DNA of 64,000 nt from Austropuccinia psidii (lineage: Eukaryota; Basidiomycota; Pucciniomycetes; Pucciniales; Sphaerophragmiaceae): the NCBI GenBank assembly GCA_023105745.1, contig JALGQZ010000002.1, forward strand, positions 46,350,497 to 46,414,496. Reading direction: 5' to 3'. Below, piece after piece: positions 35,290 through 45,577 of this stretch (position 1 is the first letter of the stretch; the number at the start of each line of letters is the position of its first letter). Both the position numbers and the translations under genes were made by a program. Below the pieces are notes generated by a model that was given only the letters and a program-made list of their open reading frames with translations, did no database searches and was not told the DNA's origin.

Positions 35290-35468
35290 TCTGAGCCTTG
35301 AGGTATATTTGACATACCCAAATAGGCCCCAATTATCTGAAAAAAAAAATTGAATTATACATAACCCATAAGTCATGCATATATTCAAAATTCATCATTT
35401 GTGATTTCAGAAAAGATGAATAACTTTTTATTGAGGAAGTAAATCCATGGATTTAAGGCCAGATTTGG
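35290..35468 (+). repeat. R5 5' LTR, first part
   Basis: Begins TCTGAGCC (an altered TGTGAGCC) and runs to CCAGATTTGG, where R6 is inserted. It continues at 45578. Confidence 0.9.
35464..35468. repeat. R6 left target-site duplication TTTGG
   Basis: TTTGG is repeated exactly at 45573-45577, on the other side of R6. Removing R6 and one copy restores a continuous LTR (CCAGATTTGGATTC) as in R4 and the R5 3' LTR. Confidence 0.95.
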
Positions 35469-35994
35469 TGTAAGGTGTGGATATGAAACTTTGATTAAAA
35501 ATCAAGTACTTTTCCTGTCCTCAAAATTTGTATAAGGTAAAAATCAATTAAAAATAGTATGAAATATTATTTTTAAGAGAAAACACGCCAATTTTATTGT
35601 TTATAACTTTATTAGTATAAAACAATAATATTATAAAAATTTATTGTTTTACCAACAATAAAAATTTATCCAAAAAATACTCTACAAGAGATATTTTAAG
35701 GCTACAAAAGAAATTTCTTCAAGAGCAATTTCAATTGGAATTAATTGAGCAAAGAACTGCAAGCAATTAATTAAAGAACAAAGTCTTTAAAAAGAATATT
35801 AAAGAGAAAACACGCCCAAAAGTGACCAGAGTGAATTTGGAAACAAAGTGACAAAGTTAACAGTGATGAAAGATGCTTTAATTCACTTTTGGGGTGGTTC
35901 AGGGGTAAAAATGATTATAAGAGTTACAAACAATGATTATAATGATTTTTTCACGTGGTTAAAAGGATTAAAATGATTTAAAAGTGGTGGTTGG

Positions 35995-36051
35995 AATCTT
36001 TTATTGATTGGTTTAACAGTTTTTAAACTAATTAATAAAAGGAAAAGATTC
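35995..36051. other. Long imperfect hairpin in R6 LTR
   Basis: Arms CTTTTATTGATTGGTTTAA and TTAAACTAATTAATAAAAG give 19 pairs, two of them G.T, around a short loop, with a further AATC/GATT outside. The right LTR has the same structure. Confidence 0.7.
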
Positions 36052-36825
36052 TAACATGAAGAGAAAAGTGGGGCAAAGAAGACATTCTTTTATAGCCATC
36101 AATTCTCTTACTCCAAAAGTAAAATTTACTCTTGTCAGTCGTGAAAAACAGTCTGACAACAGAAAAGCCAATTATGGCATCATTGAACCCTGGTTTAGAC
36201 CAAAAAGGGCTGGTTTAAGCCATTTTTAGCCATTTTTAGCCATTTTAGACCCTTAAATCAGCCATTACTATAGCAATACCAGGCCTAGAGCCTTCAAAAC
36301 ACGTCAGAATGTGTGTCAGAGGCGTAGAAACCAGTTAAAACTGTTTTTATTATGATTGTTTTATCTTAAGGGTAGTTTTACCCTCTTGGCAACAGCTAAA
36401 ACTACCCCAGTTGGTATCAAAACCTCATCATCAATTGAGTCCACAGACCCTGTAACTCAATTCCAGGCCAAAAGTGATGAACTTTTGCGTGAATTTTGAC
36501 ATCCCACGCCTGTCAGCAAGGATTTTGGGGGTCTAGCTCCCCCTTAGAGCTGGAGTTCCTTTTCCCCCCCAAATTTAATCTTTCCAATTTATTTTTCCTT
36601 TAATTCCTCATCATGTATTATACTTATAATTTACATATGTAATTCAATTCAATTGTACAGTACAATACAGTAATAATTGACACCTCATATGTAAATCAAA
36701 GTTCACTTATGTAATACACGCGCACATTTTGACATTTCAATTGAATTCAATTGAAAATACTTCAATTCCTCATAACTTCTAAACTAAACACAACACCTCA
36801 ATTTTAACACAAAAATTGATGGTTA

Positions 36826-36841
36826 ACACCACATGTGGTGT
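36826..36841. other. 16-bp perfect palindrome in R6 LTR
   Basis: ACACCACATGTGGTGT. A copy lies 8,264 bp to the right. It could be a protein-binding site or a structural element; the sequence alone does not say. Confidence 0.7.
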
Positions 36842-37308
36842 GAATTAAATTAAGGTTTTGAGGATTTTCAACTTTTGTATTGAAAATACTAAAAACTTAA
36901 TTTAAGCTTATTTAGAGTTGAGTTACAAAAATTTCACCCAGAGGTGACCCCACCTGATTTTTTATGAGGAATCCAATGGTGAAATAAAATTTATATGTTT
37001 ATTTATTGGATAAAAAGTTATAATAAATTTTATTTAACTTTTTTCCAAATTTATTTATTTTTTCACAATTTTGTTAAAATTTCATTTTTACTTAAATTTT
37101 TCAAGTATAAATGTAATTTTATATTTACAAAATTTAAAGTAATTTTATTTTTAAATTATAATTAATTTTTTATTTTTAATATAATTTTATATTTATATTT
37201 TTTATTTTTATTTTAATAATATAAATAAATTTATTTTATTTATATTAATATGTTATTTTTTTATATTTGTGGTCTTTTGGGTATATGAAATTACCTCTAA
37301 GGCTCACA

Positions 37309-37320
37309 TTCCCTCCCCCT
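37309..37320 (-). other. R6 polypurine tract
   Basis: The sense strand AGGGGGAGGGAA directly precedes LTR start TGTGAGCC. Confidence 0.85.
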
Positions 37321-37331
37321 AAAAAAGAATA

Positions 37332-40300
37332 TTACTTTGTAATATTGGTGTTTCTAGTGTGTCTGAATCTCCTCAGGAGTTTGGTGGCTTCTGGTATATC
37401 TTTCTCTTCTAACCATTCATCTTCACAAGTTGGGTCACTGTACCTAACAAGGTATTCCCTTACTTTCTTGGTTCTTAATTTCCTTTCTTTAAGAACTTTG
37501 GTTATTTTCTTAGTACCAGATGTCTCAATAGGAGGTATAACTTGGGGAATCTTATTCCTCAAGGGAAATTTCTCAGCATCACTAGATTTGTATGGCTTTA
37601 TCAAGCTTACTGGAAATGTAGGGTGCTTATTGCTAAGTTCTTCAGATAACTCTACTTCAACAGCATTTTCTCCATGGAGGGCCTTAATCACAAAAGGTCC
37701 TGCAAAGGAGTCTTTTAACTTTTTACATCCTTTGATGTTATTGAAGTTAGTGGTGGATACAAGAACTAGGTCCCCCACTTTGAAATCTGGGGTTGCATGA
37801 GATTTATCCCATTTGTCTTTAGCATATGCAAAAGAGTCCTCCATGCACCTTACTGCATGCTTTCTAGCTTTGTCTAGCATTCCTTTGAAGCTAGCAGCTG
37901 TGGGATGTATTTCAATTAAGTCTTTCCTCAAGGAATCTTGGGGTAACTTGGGGTTCCATCCTTTTTCTAGAATAGCAGGAGTTTGATTGGTACTGGAATG
38001 GATTGATGTTTTATATGCTAATTCCAGTGCTGGTAACAGAGTACACCAATCATGGGTAAATCCATCACAATCTTTGAATTCAAGGCCATATGCACAAAAT
38101 CTTCTCACCATGTCCTCTAAGGTTTGGATCATTCTTTCAGCCAGACCATCAGTTTGTGGGTGGTAGGCTGTAGAGAAAGACAGTTTTGTGCCAAATAATT
38201 GGTGAAGATTTGTCCATAGAGCTGAAGTGAATTTGGGATCTCTATCACTGATGATATTTGTAAATATCCCAGTCCATGACACTACTCTATTCCATATCAG
38301 AAGAGCTGTATCCATGGCTGTATCATCTTTGTGACATGGTAAAAAGATTGGAGTTTTACTGAATCTGTCCACAATTACTAGGCAAGCATTATAGCTCCTG
38401 TCACCTCCTGGTGGTAGGCCAGTTACCCAATCCATATGGACAATTTCCCAAGGTCTGTTTGGTTCTTGGATTTTCATCATATTTCCAAGTCTTTTGCCAG
38501 TGGATTTATTTGCCTTTTGGCATCTGTCACAGGTTTTGCAATATTCTGCAACATCTTTTTGCCACATTGGCCACCATATGCAGGTCTTTACTTTCTCTCT
38601 TGTTCTGTCCTCAGAAAGATGTCCTGAAAAGGGACTATCATGGCATTCTCCCAGTACAAGATTGATTAATGACCTGTCTACAACTGTCATGACACATGTG
38701 TGCTTGGTTCTGTGGTAAATTATACCATCCAGTAGGTGAAATCTCCCTTCATTATAAGATTTTCTCCATACTTCATCCAAGGCATGTATTAGAGAGTTGT
38801 CTTTACAGTCTTTGTTAAGTAATTGGCATAAGATGCTACAATTCTTATCTTGAGTGTAACTATTTCTGACTTCTTCAAAGAAGGTGGTGTTCAAGTCTGT
38901 AACACTTATTCCTTCTATTGGAATTTGTGGTGAAGCTTCTTCTGGAACATAAGCAGGATTATCAATGTTATTTGGTAATGGCCATCTGCTTAGTCCATCT
39001 GCATTCTTATGAATATTCCCATCCTTATGAACAATAGTCATATTGCCTCTGTATTCTTGTATGGCTATTTGCCATCTGAGCATGTGTCTGTTAGGTGTTT
39101 TCATGTTCAAAAGTGATTTCACAGCTGTACAATCTGTTATTACTTCAAAAACACATCCCTCTAAGAAATAGTTCAATTTCTCTAAGGCCCAGACAAGGCA
39201 TAGACATTCCATTTGACTTGCTCCATATCTGGCTTCAGTTGGTTTGATTTGCCTGGATATGAAACATATTGGTCCTTCTACAGGTTTGTCATTTATGATC
39301 TGAACTTGGTGAAGTGCAGCACCTAGTCCATCCCCTGATGCATCAATATACAGTTTGAAAGGCAATTTAAAGTCTGGCATCAGTAAGAGTGGAGCAGTGG
39401 TCAATGCTTCTCTTAGAGACTCAAAAGCTTTGACTCTGTCAACAGTCATCTCAAATACTGTGTCTTTGTCACACAACTTATAAAGTGGTCTTGCTATGGA
39501 TGCAAAGTCTTTAATGTGCTGCCTGTAATATCCTGCAAAACCTAAGAATGACTGAATTTCCTTCTTATTCTGAGGCATGGGTTTTAACAATACTGCTGCA
39601 ACTTTGTTTTTATCAATTCCAAGGGACAAACCAGATACAACATGTCCTAGTGCCTTAAGTTCTTTAAATCCAAAATGACATTTCTTCAAGGAGATTTTCA
39701 TGTTTACTGATTGGATTTTTGTCAAAACTCTTGATAATCTGTACATGTGCTCCTCCCAAGTCTTTGAACAGATAATAATGTCATCAATGTAAATGATTAA
39801 CCATCCCTCTGAGAGTTCTTCAGGGAAGATTTCATTCATCATTCTTTGGAAGTGTGAAGGTGCATTTTTGATACCAAAGGGCATCCTTAAGTATTCATAC
39901 ACTCCACAATGAACAATAATTCTCAAATATTTTCTTGCTCTTGGTGTTACTACATTTTGATGGAATCCTTTAAGGGCATCCATAGTGGTTATATACACTG
40001 CTTGAGATATTTGAGTAAGGGCAATTTGGATTTTTGGTATTGGGTATCTGTCTGGAACAGTGTAAGTGTTCAGAGCTCTAAAATCCCCAACCATTCTGGA
40101 TTTTCCATTATGCCACGCCACTATGACTGGTGTAGTTATTTCTACTTCCTCATTGTGGCCTACTTTTCTTATTACACCAAGGTCTAGAAGTTCTTTGATA
40201 TGAATTTCTAGAGCTTCTCTTGATTTTGGACTTGCTGGATAAGCAGGTCTTCTTAAGAGTGGTGGATAAGGTCTCTCAATGTTAAGAATGATGTCAACTT

Positions 40301-42452
40301 CATGACCAATAATTGCTCCCAGGGGTTCTTTGTCTGTAGCAAATGCTCCTCTGTGGTCATACAAAAGGGAAGAAAGTTCATTTTCTTGCTTATCAGTCAG
40401 ATGAAGGCTTATTTCAGCCTCATTTAACTGTTCAGACTTGAATTTCTCTAACTCTAAGTTGACTGGTGATACTTTGTTTACTGTAATTTGTCTTTTAAAG
40501 GGTAAAAAGGCAAATTTCTGGCGCTTATTGTCTCCAATTGTAAAGTATCTGTCTTTGTTATTATGTAAATCTATCCCATACATGATTAAATAGTCATTTC
40601 CCAATATAAAATGGGTACTAGAGCAATTTTCCATAACAACAAATTCAACTGCGATCCTTAAATTCCCATTTATGTGTGGGAATATGACATTGGTCTCAAA
40701 GATTCCTAATGCTTTCATTGGGTTACTTGCACTGTTGAATTTTATACCATCAATTGGTAACAATTGGTCTTCAAAATTTGGTACACAAGTCTTAAGAAAA
40801 GATTTTCCAACACAAGAGCAGAAGGCTCCTGGGTCAAGCAAAAGTTTGGTGGGTTTGTTGTCAATCACCACTTCTGTTATACAGGAGTTACCAGCTGTAT
40901 AACCTTTTCCTCTGTTTGGTTTTGTCTTCATAAGTTGTGCATCTTGAACTTTTGATAAATCAACTTGACCATTGCTCAATTGTGGTAAGTGGGAATAAGA
41001 TTCCATGATGTCAAAAGTGGCATTGATATTTTCTATATCTTTTGAAGATTCAGAGAATATGGATGACTTATCATCTGAATTGTCTTCAATTATGTCTTCT
41101 TTTTCAACATCTGGTTCTTTTTCAATGTCAATTTCATTGATTTTCCCCCTTTTTGGACATGTATTGGCTAAATGGGTGGTGCTTTGGCAAATATGGCATT
41201 TTCTGACTGTATCTGCAGATTTATATTTAATATTACTAGAATTTTCTTTGGGGTTTTTGTCCACAGAATCTTTCCAAGGTGTATTAAACCTTGTTTTAAG
41301 ATTCACCCTACTAGAACCAATTTTGGTTCTGGTGGTTACTTCTTCCAGTATATTGATAATATCCTCTGCTGAAGATTGTTCAGTAGTCCTGCTTTTGACA
41401 GCATGCTCTAAGTCACCTCCACATTGTCTCAGAATTTTTCTATGGATCATAAATTCTGACATGTCAGGATATAATGCTGTTAATCTGTCCTTTTGTTGGC
41501 AAAACCATGGTAAAGCTTTGTCTTTATCAGCATTAAATTTGGCAGATTCAAAGGCTGTTTCAACTTTAAACCTCCAAGCATCATTTGCCCATTTGTTGAT
41601 GATTTGGGTTTTCCACCAAGTCCAACTCTGGTGTCCATGTGCTTGTCTTATTTTGATGTACCATCTGTGAGCTGATCTGGTAAACAAGGTGTTAAACCTG
41701 GCTGTTACCAATCTGTCTGGTAATTCAAAATCCTCTTTGATCATGTCAATACCTCTAATGAATTCCATATGGTCATACTCTCCTTCACCACTGAAGTGAG
41801 GCCATTCTTTAAGTTTTGGAACTTCTTTCAAGAGTGCTTGTCCCATTGATGGTTCCAAGTTATGAAAAGAAGTGGATAATTCATTTTTTAATTGTGAATT
41901 ATCAGGATCCAATACTTGTGGATTTGAAATTCTTGTGCCCTCATTTTGATTTAGAGGTGTAGACATTCTTGGTAAGGTGTTCAGTAATTGTTCAATGTCA
42001 TTCATTTTACTGTTGCTACACCTTTGGGAATTTCTGTATTCATGTTGGAAGCTTTGTATTAAATTTATTACTTCAATTTTATACATGTCTTCTTTATGTG
42101 TAAGTTCTTGCCATAACTCTGTCTGTCTTGTATTATCAGCAGTGACTTGATTCAATTTCATTGATAATTTTGATACTTCTTCTTGTGAAGCATCAAAACA
42201 CTTTTTCAAGGCAATGGTATATGTCTTTACTTCAGTAAATGAATTTGAAATGTCATCAAGGACTTTCTTGTTATCTGTCTTGATAATATTTATGGCTTGT
42301 TTAATTCTTGTTTCAATCATGTCATCAATATTGAATTTAGAATATTTATCTGTTAATTCTTTAATAATGGCAGATTGTTCATTTATTTTAATGTTAGAAG
42401 AATTGTCATTATTAGAATTTTTAATTGTTCTTAAAACTTTTTCAAAACACAT
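37332..42452 (-). CDS. gag-pol: R6 Gag-Pol polyprotein, intact
   Basis: 1,706 residues. A helical, probably coiled-coil N-terminus (1-170) is followed by capsid starting near [14 protein letters not shown] (about 213), a CCHC knuckle [14 protein letters not shown] (419-432), protease with DPGA at 540-543, RT with YIDD at 888-891, RNase H from about 1030 ([10 protein letters not shown]), the integrase zinc domain (about 1270-1310), integrase D, D and E near 1341, 1403 and 1439, and a chromodomain-like tail (EYLVRYSDP ... DEWLEEKDI) near 1650-1700. There is no stop between gag and pol. The ATG at 42452 is the first in frame after a TGA at 42471; the frame itself goes on upstream. The protease triad is unusual, with Pro replacing the normal Thr/Ser. 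Confidence 0.95.
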   Translation of the reverse strand: MCFEKVLRTIKNSNNDNSSNIKINEQSAIIKELTDKYSKFNIDDMIETRIKQAINIIKTDNKKVLDDISNSFTEVKTYTIALKKCFDASQEEVSKLSMKLNQVTADNTRQTELWQELTHKEDMYKIEVINLIQSFQHEYRNSQRCSNSKMNDIEQLLNTLPRMSTPLNQNEGTRISNPQVLDPDNSQLKNELSTSFHNLEPSMGQALLKEVPKLKEWPHFSGEGEYDHMEFIRGIDMIKEDFELPDRLVTARFNTLFTRSAHRWYIKIRQAHGHQSWTWWKTQIINKWANDAWRFKVETAFESAKFNADKDKALPWFCQQKDRLTALYPDMSEFMIHRKILRQCGGDLEHAVKSRTTEQSSAEDIINILEEVTTRTKIGSSRVNLKTRFNTPWKDSVDKNPKENSSNIKYKSADTVRKCHICQSTTHLANTCPKRGKINEIDIEKEPDVEKEDIIEDNSDDKSSIFSESSKDIENINATFDIMESYSHLPQLSNGQVDLSKVQDAQLMKTKPNRGKGYTAGNSCITEVVIDNKPTKLLLDPGAFCSCVGKSFLKTCVPNFEDQLLPIDGIKFNSASNPMKALGIFETNVIFPHINGNLRIAVEFVVMENCSSTHFILGNDYLIMYGIDLHNNKDRYFTIGDNKRQKFAFLPFKRQITVNKVSPVNLELEKFKSEQLNEAEISLHLTDKQENELSSLLYDHRGAFATDKEPLGAIIGHEVDIILNIERPYPPLLRRPAYPASPKSREALEIHIKELLDLGVIRKVGHNEEVEITTPVIVAWHNGKSRMVGDFRALNTYTVPDRYPIPKIQIALTQISQAVYITTMDALKGFHQNVVTPRARKYLRIIVHCGVYEYLRMPFGIKNAPSHFQRMMNEIFPEELSEGWLIIYIDDIIICSKTWEEHMYRLSRVLTKIQSVNMKISLKKCHFGFKELKALGHVVSGLSLGIDKNKVAAVLLKPMPQNKKEIQSFLGFAGYYRQHIKDFASIARPLYKLCDKDTVFEMTVDRVKAFESLREALTTAPLLLMPDFKLPFKLYIDASGDGLGAALHQVQIINDKPVEGPICFISRQIKPTEARYGASQMECLCLVWALEKLNYFLEGCVFEVITDCTAVKSLLNMKTPNRHMLRWQIAIQEYRGNMTIVHKDGNIHKNADGLSRWPLPNNIDNPAYVPEEASPQIPIEGISVTDLNTTFFEEVRNSYTQDKNCSILCQLLNKDCKDNSLIHALDEVWRKSYNEGRFHLLDGIIYHRTKHTCVMTVVDRSLINLVLGECHDSPFSGHLSEDRTREKVKTCIWWPMWQKDVAEYCKTCDRCQKANKSTGKRLGNMMKIQEPNRPWEIVHMDWVTGLPPGGDRSYNACLVIVDRFSKTPIFLPCHKDDTAMDTALLIWNRVVSWTGIFTNIISDRDPKFTSALWTNLHQLFGTKLSFSTAYHPQTDGLAERMIQTLEDMVRRFCAYGLEFKDCDGFTHDWCTLLPALELAYKTSIHSSTNQTPAILEKGWNPKLPQDSLRKDLIEIHPTAASFKGMLDKARKHAVRCMEDSFAYAKDKWDKSHATPDFKVGDLVLVSTTNFNNIKGCKKLKDSFAGPFVIKALHGENAVEVELSEELSNKHPTFPVSLIKPYKSSDAEKFPLRNKIPQVIPPIETSGTKKITKVLKERKLRTKKVREYLVRYSDPTCEDEWLEEKDIPEATKLLRRFRHTRNTNITK

Positions 42453-42470
42453 AAGTGTTTCATTAATTTG

Positions 42471-43256
42471 TCACAGACTCAGGTTGTTTGTTTTAATGTT
42501 GTTACAAATGGATTCATTTTCATCAGAAAGATGTTTTTTCACGTCATTTATAGCATCATACAACTCTGGGATGGAATCAAATATATCAGAAATCATTTCT
42601 GGAACTTTAATCTGGCTTCCTCCTTCTTTTGTAATTCCATCATGGTTCTGGCCATCTGAAATACATTTTCCATGGCATCCTGTTGAATCTTTGGAATCCT
42701 GTAGCCCTGGCTGTAAGGTTTTGGAGCTTGTGCCTTCCCTTTGCCCTTGTTTGGAGGTTGTGGCTGCTTTTTCACGTTGGAATTGCTGCTGCTGGCCACT
42801 GGGGCTGTTTTTGGCACTGGTTTTGGTGGTGGAGGGTTGTTTTTCCTCCATTCCAGTGTCAAAAGCATCATGTTTTTCTTCTCCATCAATGGATGCCATC
42901 CATTGAGCAATTTGCAAGTGTTGGGATGGCCCAAGAATTTTCTTACTGTCAGGTAAGAATTCATGCAATTCTTCCACAGGTCTGCAAGGATCTGGTACTC
43001 CTTGAATTGGAGTGCATTGTTGTATGCACTGTGGCTGGCTTTGTATATGTCCACAGAGGCTTGTTGTGGCGGTGTCAGCTCTTTTTGAAGGTAAAATGGT
43101 ATTATCAGCTTCAGAATGACCCATTTTAGTTGTTTGGAAGTCATCAACTGACCCTTTTCCTTCTGTACCTGGTTGGCCTCTGCCATAATCACGTCTATTA
43201 CCTTTTTGGGAGCTGCTTGAGGGGTTGTAGCTGGCTCCTGACCTGGTTGAAGGCAT
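42471..43256 (-). CDS. gag: R6 Gag N-terminal region (frame G)
   Basis: 261 residues from an ATG at 43256 that lies inside the putative second intron. Most of it is Ser/Gln/Gly-rich and overlaps ORFX; the last 40 residues (VPEMISDIFDSIPELYDAI) look helical and join naturally to the next ORF. It ends in TGA CAA, after which six more codons in the same frame lead to the 37332-42452 ATG. The stop is therefore a single in-frame break: a mutation, a readthrough site, or a true boundary. Confidence 0.75.
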   Translation of the reverse strand: MPSTRSGASYNPSSSSQKGNRRDYGRGQPGTEGKGSVDDFQTTKMGHSEADNTILPSKRADTATTSLCGHIQSQPQCIQQCTPIQGVPDPCRPVEELHEFLPDSKKILGPSQHLQIAQWMASIDGEEKHDAFDTGMEEKQPSTTKTSAKNSPSGQQQQFQREKAATTSKQGQREGTSSKTLQPGLQDSKDSTGCHGKCISDGQNHDGITKEGGSQIKVPEMISDIFDSIPELYDAINDVKKHLSDENESICNNIKTNNLSL

Positions 43257-43504
43257 AATTATGGTTAAAAAAGGCTTAAAATAGTATTTTTACGTCAAAA
43301 ACTTACTATTGGCCAAATTTTTGGCTTTCTGAAGTGTATTACTTATATCCAAGTTAATTAATTCAGAAGATATTGGTTCAGGTTGATTATTTTGAGTCAC
43401 AATAACAGTACTATTATGATCAGAATTAACAGTACTGGCAGGGATAATGCTGGTTACTGTTGAGGCTGTTTCAATGTTTTCTTGTCTTACCACGTTGTCA
43501 GACA
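42593..43504 (-). CDS. R6 ORFX: spliced accessory ORF overprinting gag
   Basis: Putative exons: leader ending in A at 43582, then 43504-43307 and 43242-42593. Joined, they give A|TG and 282 residues with no stop. The first exon alone runs into TAA in the intron, so splicing explains both open stretches. The product has an N-terminal Ser/Thr/Asn-rich part, a helical middle with LADLWKNCMNSYL and LLNGWHPL, a Pro/Lys-rich linker (PPPPKPVPKT, KGKGKAQAPKPY) and a C-terminal helix (NVFQMARTMMELQKKEE). The middle and end are clearly homologous to R4/R5 ORFX (GYRVPK, VFNMARTLMEF), which argues for selection on this frame. No known family was recognised. Confidence 0.65.
43238..43306 (-). other. R6 second intron with tandem acceptors
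   Basis: Donor GTAAGT at 43306; acceptors CAACCAG ending at 43243 and GTCAG ending at 43238, 5 nt apart. The proximal one gives ORFX (..AN-SQEP), the distal one frame G (..AN-RASY). The gag ATG at 43256 lies within the intron. Confidence 0.5.
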
Positions 43505-43581
43505 CTAAAATTAATGAAAAAGCCAATTAATTAAGTAAAAAAAAGGTTATTTCAAAAAAGAAATAAAAATATAAGCCTCAC
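43505..43581 (-). other. R6 leader intron (putative)
   Basis: 77 bp, from GTGAGG (preceded by TATAA) to ATTTTAG. Its removal creates ATG from A plus TG in frame with the ORFX first exon. Confidence 0.5.
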
Positions 43582-43714
43582 TTATAATATGAAAAAAATT
43601 ATTTTTTAAGGATTTTTTTTTTTGGATTATAAGTATTTTTTATATGTTTTTAAATTTTTCAATATAAGAAAAAAAGATTTAAAAAGAGTAAAAAATATGT
43701 CACAGGTAAAATAT

Positions 43715-43732
43715 CACGGCTGGGCCCCCAAA
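43715..43732 (-). other. R6 primer binding site
   Basis: Sense TTTGGGGGCCCAGCCGTG directly after the 5' LTR end ACA. Shares GGGGGCC and GCCGTG with R1 and R5. Confidence 0.7.
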
Positions 43733-45572
43733 TGTAAGGTGTGGATATGAAACTTTGATTAAAAATCAAGTACTTTTCCTGTCCTCAAAATTTGTATAAG
43801 GTAAAAATCAATTAAAAATAGTATGAAATATTATTTTTAAGAGAAAACACGCCAATTTTATTGTTTATAACTTTATTAGTATAAAACAATAATATTATAA
43901 AAATTTATTGTTTTACCAACAATAAAAATTTATCCAAAAAATACTCTACAAGAGATATTTTAAGGCTACAAAAGAAATTTCTTCAAGAGCAATTTCAATT
44001 GGAATTAATTGAGCAAAGAACTGCAAGCAATTAATTAAAGAACAAAGTCTTTAAAAAGAATATTAAAGAGAAAACACGCCCAAAAGTGACCAGAGTGAAT
44101 TTGGAAACAAAGTGACAAAGTTAACAGTGATGAAAGATGCTTTAATTCACTTTTGGGGTGGTTCAGGGGTAAAAATGATTATAAGAGTTACAAACAATGA
44201 TTATAATGATTTTTTCACGTGGTTAAAAGGATTAAAATGATTTAAAAGTGGTGGTTGGAATCTTTTATTGATTGGTTTAACAGTTTTTAAACTAATTAAT
44301 AAAAGGAAAAGATTCTAACATGAAGAGAAAAGTGGGGCAAAGAAGACATTCTTTTATAGCCATCAATTCTCTTACTCCAAAAGTAAAATTTACTCTTGTC
44401 AGTCGTGAAAAACAGTCTGACAACAGAAAAGCCAATTATGGCATCATTGAACCCTGGTTTAGACCAAAAAGGGCTGGTTTAAGCCATTTTTAGCCATTTT
44501 TAGCCATTTTAGACCCTTAAATCAGCCATTACTATAGCAATACCAGGCCTAGAGCCTTCAAAACACGTCAGAATGTGTGTCAGAGGCGTAGAAACCAGTT
44601 AAAACTGTTTTTATTATGATTGTTTTATCTTAAGGGTAGTTTTACCCTCTTGGCAACAGCTAAAACTACCCCAGTTGGTATCAAAACCTCATCATCAATT
44701 GAGTCCACAGACCCTGTAACTCAATTCCAGGCCAAAAGTGATGAACTTTTGCGTGAATTTTGACATCCCACGCCTGTCAGCAAGGATTTTGGGGGTCTAG
44801 CTCCCCCTTAGAGCTGGAGTTCCTTTTCCCCCCCAAATTTAATCTTTCCAATTTATTTTTCCTTTAATTCCTCATCATGTATTATACTTATAATTTACAT
44901 ATGTAATTCAATTCAATTGTACAGTACAATACAGTAATAATTGACACCTCATATGTAAATCAAAGTTCACTTATGTAATACACGCGCACATTTTGACATT
45001 TCAATTGAATTCAATTGAAAATACTTCAATTCCTCATAACTTCTAAACTAAACACAACACCTCAATTTTAACACAAAAATTGATGGTTAACACCACATGT
45101 GGTGTGAATTAAATTAAGGTTTTGAGGATTTTCAACTTTTGTATTGAAAATACTAAAAACTTAATTTAAGCTTATTTAGAGTTGAGTTACAAAAATTTCA
45201 CCCAGAGGTGACCCCACCTGATTTTTTATGAGGAATCCAATGGTGAAATAAAATTTATATGTTTATTTATTGGATAAAAAGTTATAATAAATTTTATTTA
45301 ACTTTTTTCCAAATTTATTTATTTTTTCACAATTTTGTTAAAATTTCATTTTTACTTAAATTTTTCAAGTATAAATGTAATTTTATATTTACAAAATTTA
45401 AAGTAATTTTATTTTTAAATTATAATTAATTTTTTATTTTTAATATAATTTTATATTTATATTTTTTATTTTTATTTTAATAATATAAATAAATTTATTT
45501 TATTTATATTAATATGTTATTTTTTTATATTTGTGGTCTTTTGGGTATATGAAATTACCTCTAAGGCTCACA
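43733..45572 (-). repeat. R6 5' LTR, 1,840 bp
   Basis: Same length as 35469-37308 and identical in all segments compared. Confidence 0.95.
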
Positions 45573-45577
45573 TTTGG

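Larger units (their letters stand above)
35469..37308 (-). repeat. R6 3' LTR, 1,840 bp
   Basis: Plus strand starts TGTAAGGTGTGG and ends GGCTCACA, so the sense LTR begins TGTGAGCC and ends CTTACA, like family III. It contains a long hairpin (35995-36051) and a perfect 16-bp palindrome (36826-36841), both repeated in the right LTR. Confidence 0.95.
35469..45572 (-). mobile_element. R6: complete, young family IV Gypsy element (10,104 bp)
   Basis: Both LTRs are 1,840 bp, have a constant offset of 8,264 bp and were identical wherever I compared them. PBS, PPT and target duplication are intact. The coding region has a 1,706-residue ORF from capsid through chromodomain, preceded in the same frame by a 261-residue ORF across one TGA, and an intact spliced ORFX. 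This is the most recent insertion in the window and the only plausible autonomous element. Confidence 0.95.

Noticed and set aside
41005..41670. 221-residue plus-strand ORF opposite R6 gag
   Set aside because: Antisense of a well-supported capsid and zinc-knuckle coding region; no independent evidence.
42214..42906. 230-residue plus-strand ORF in R6
   Set aside because: Antisense to the gag N-terminus and ORFX; hydrophobic bias is typical of reverse-complemented Lys/Asn-rich sequence.
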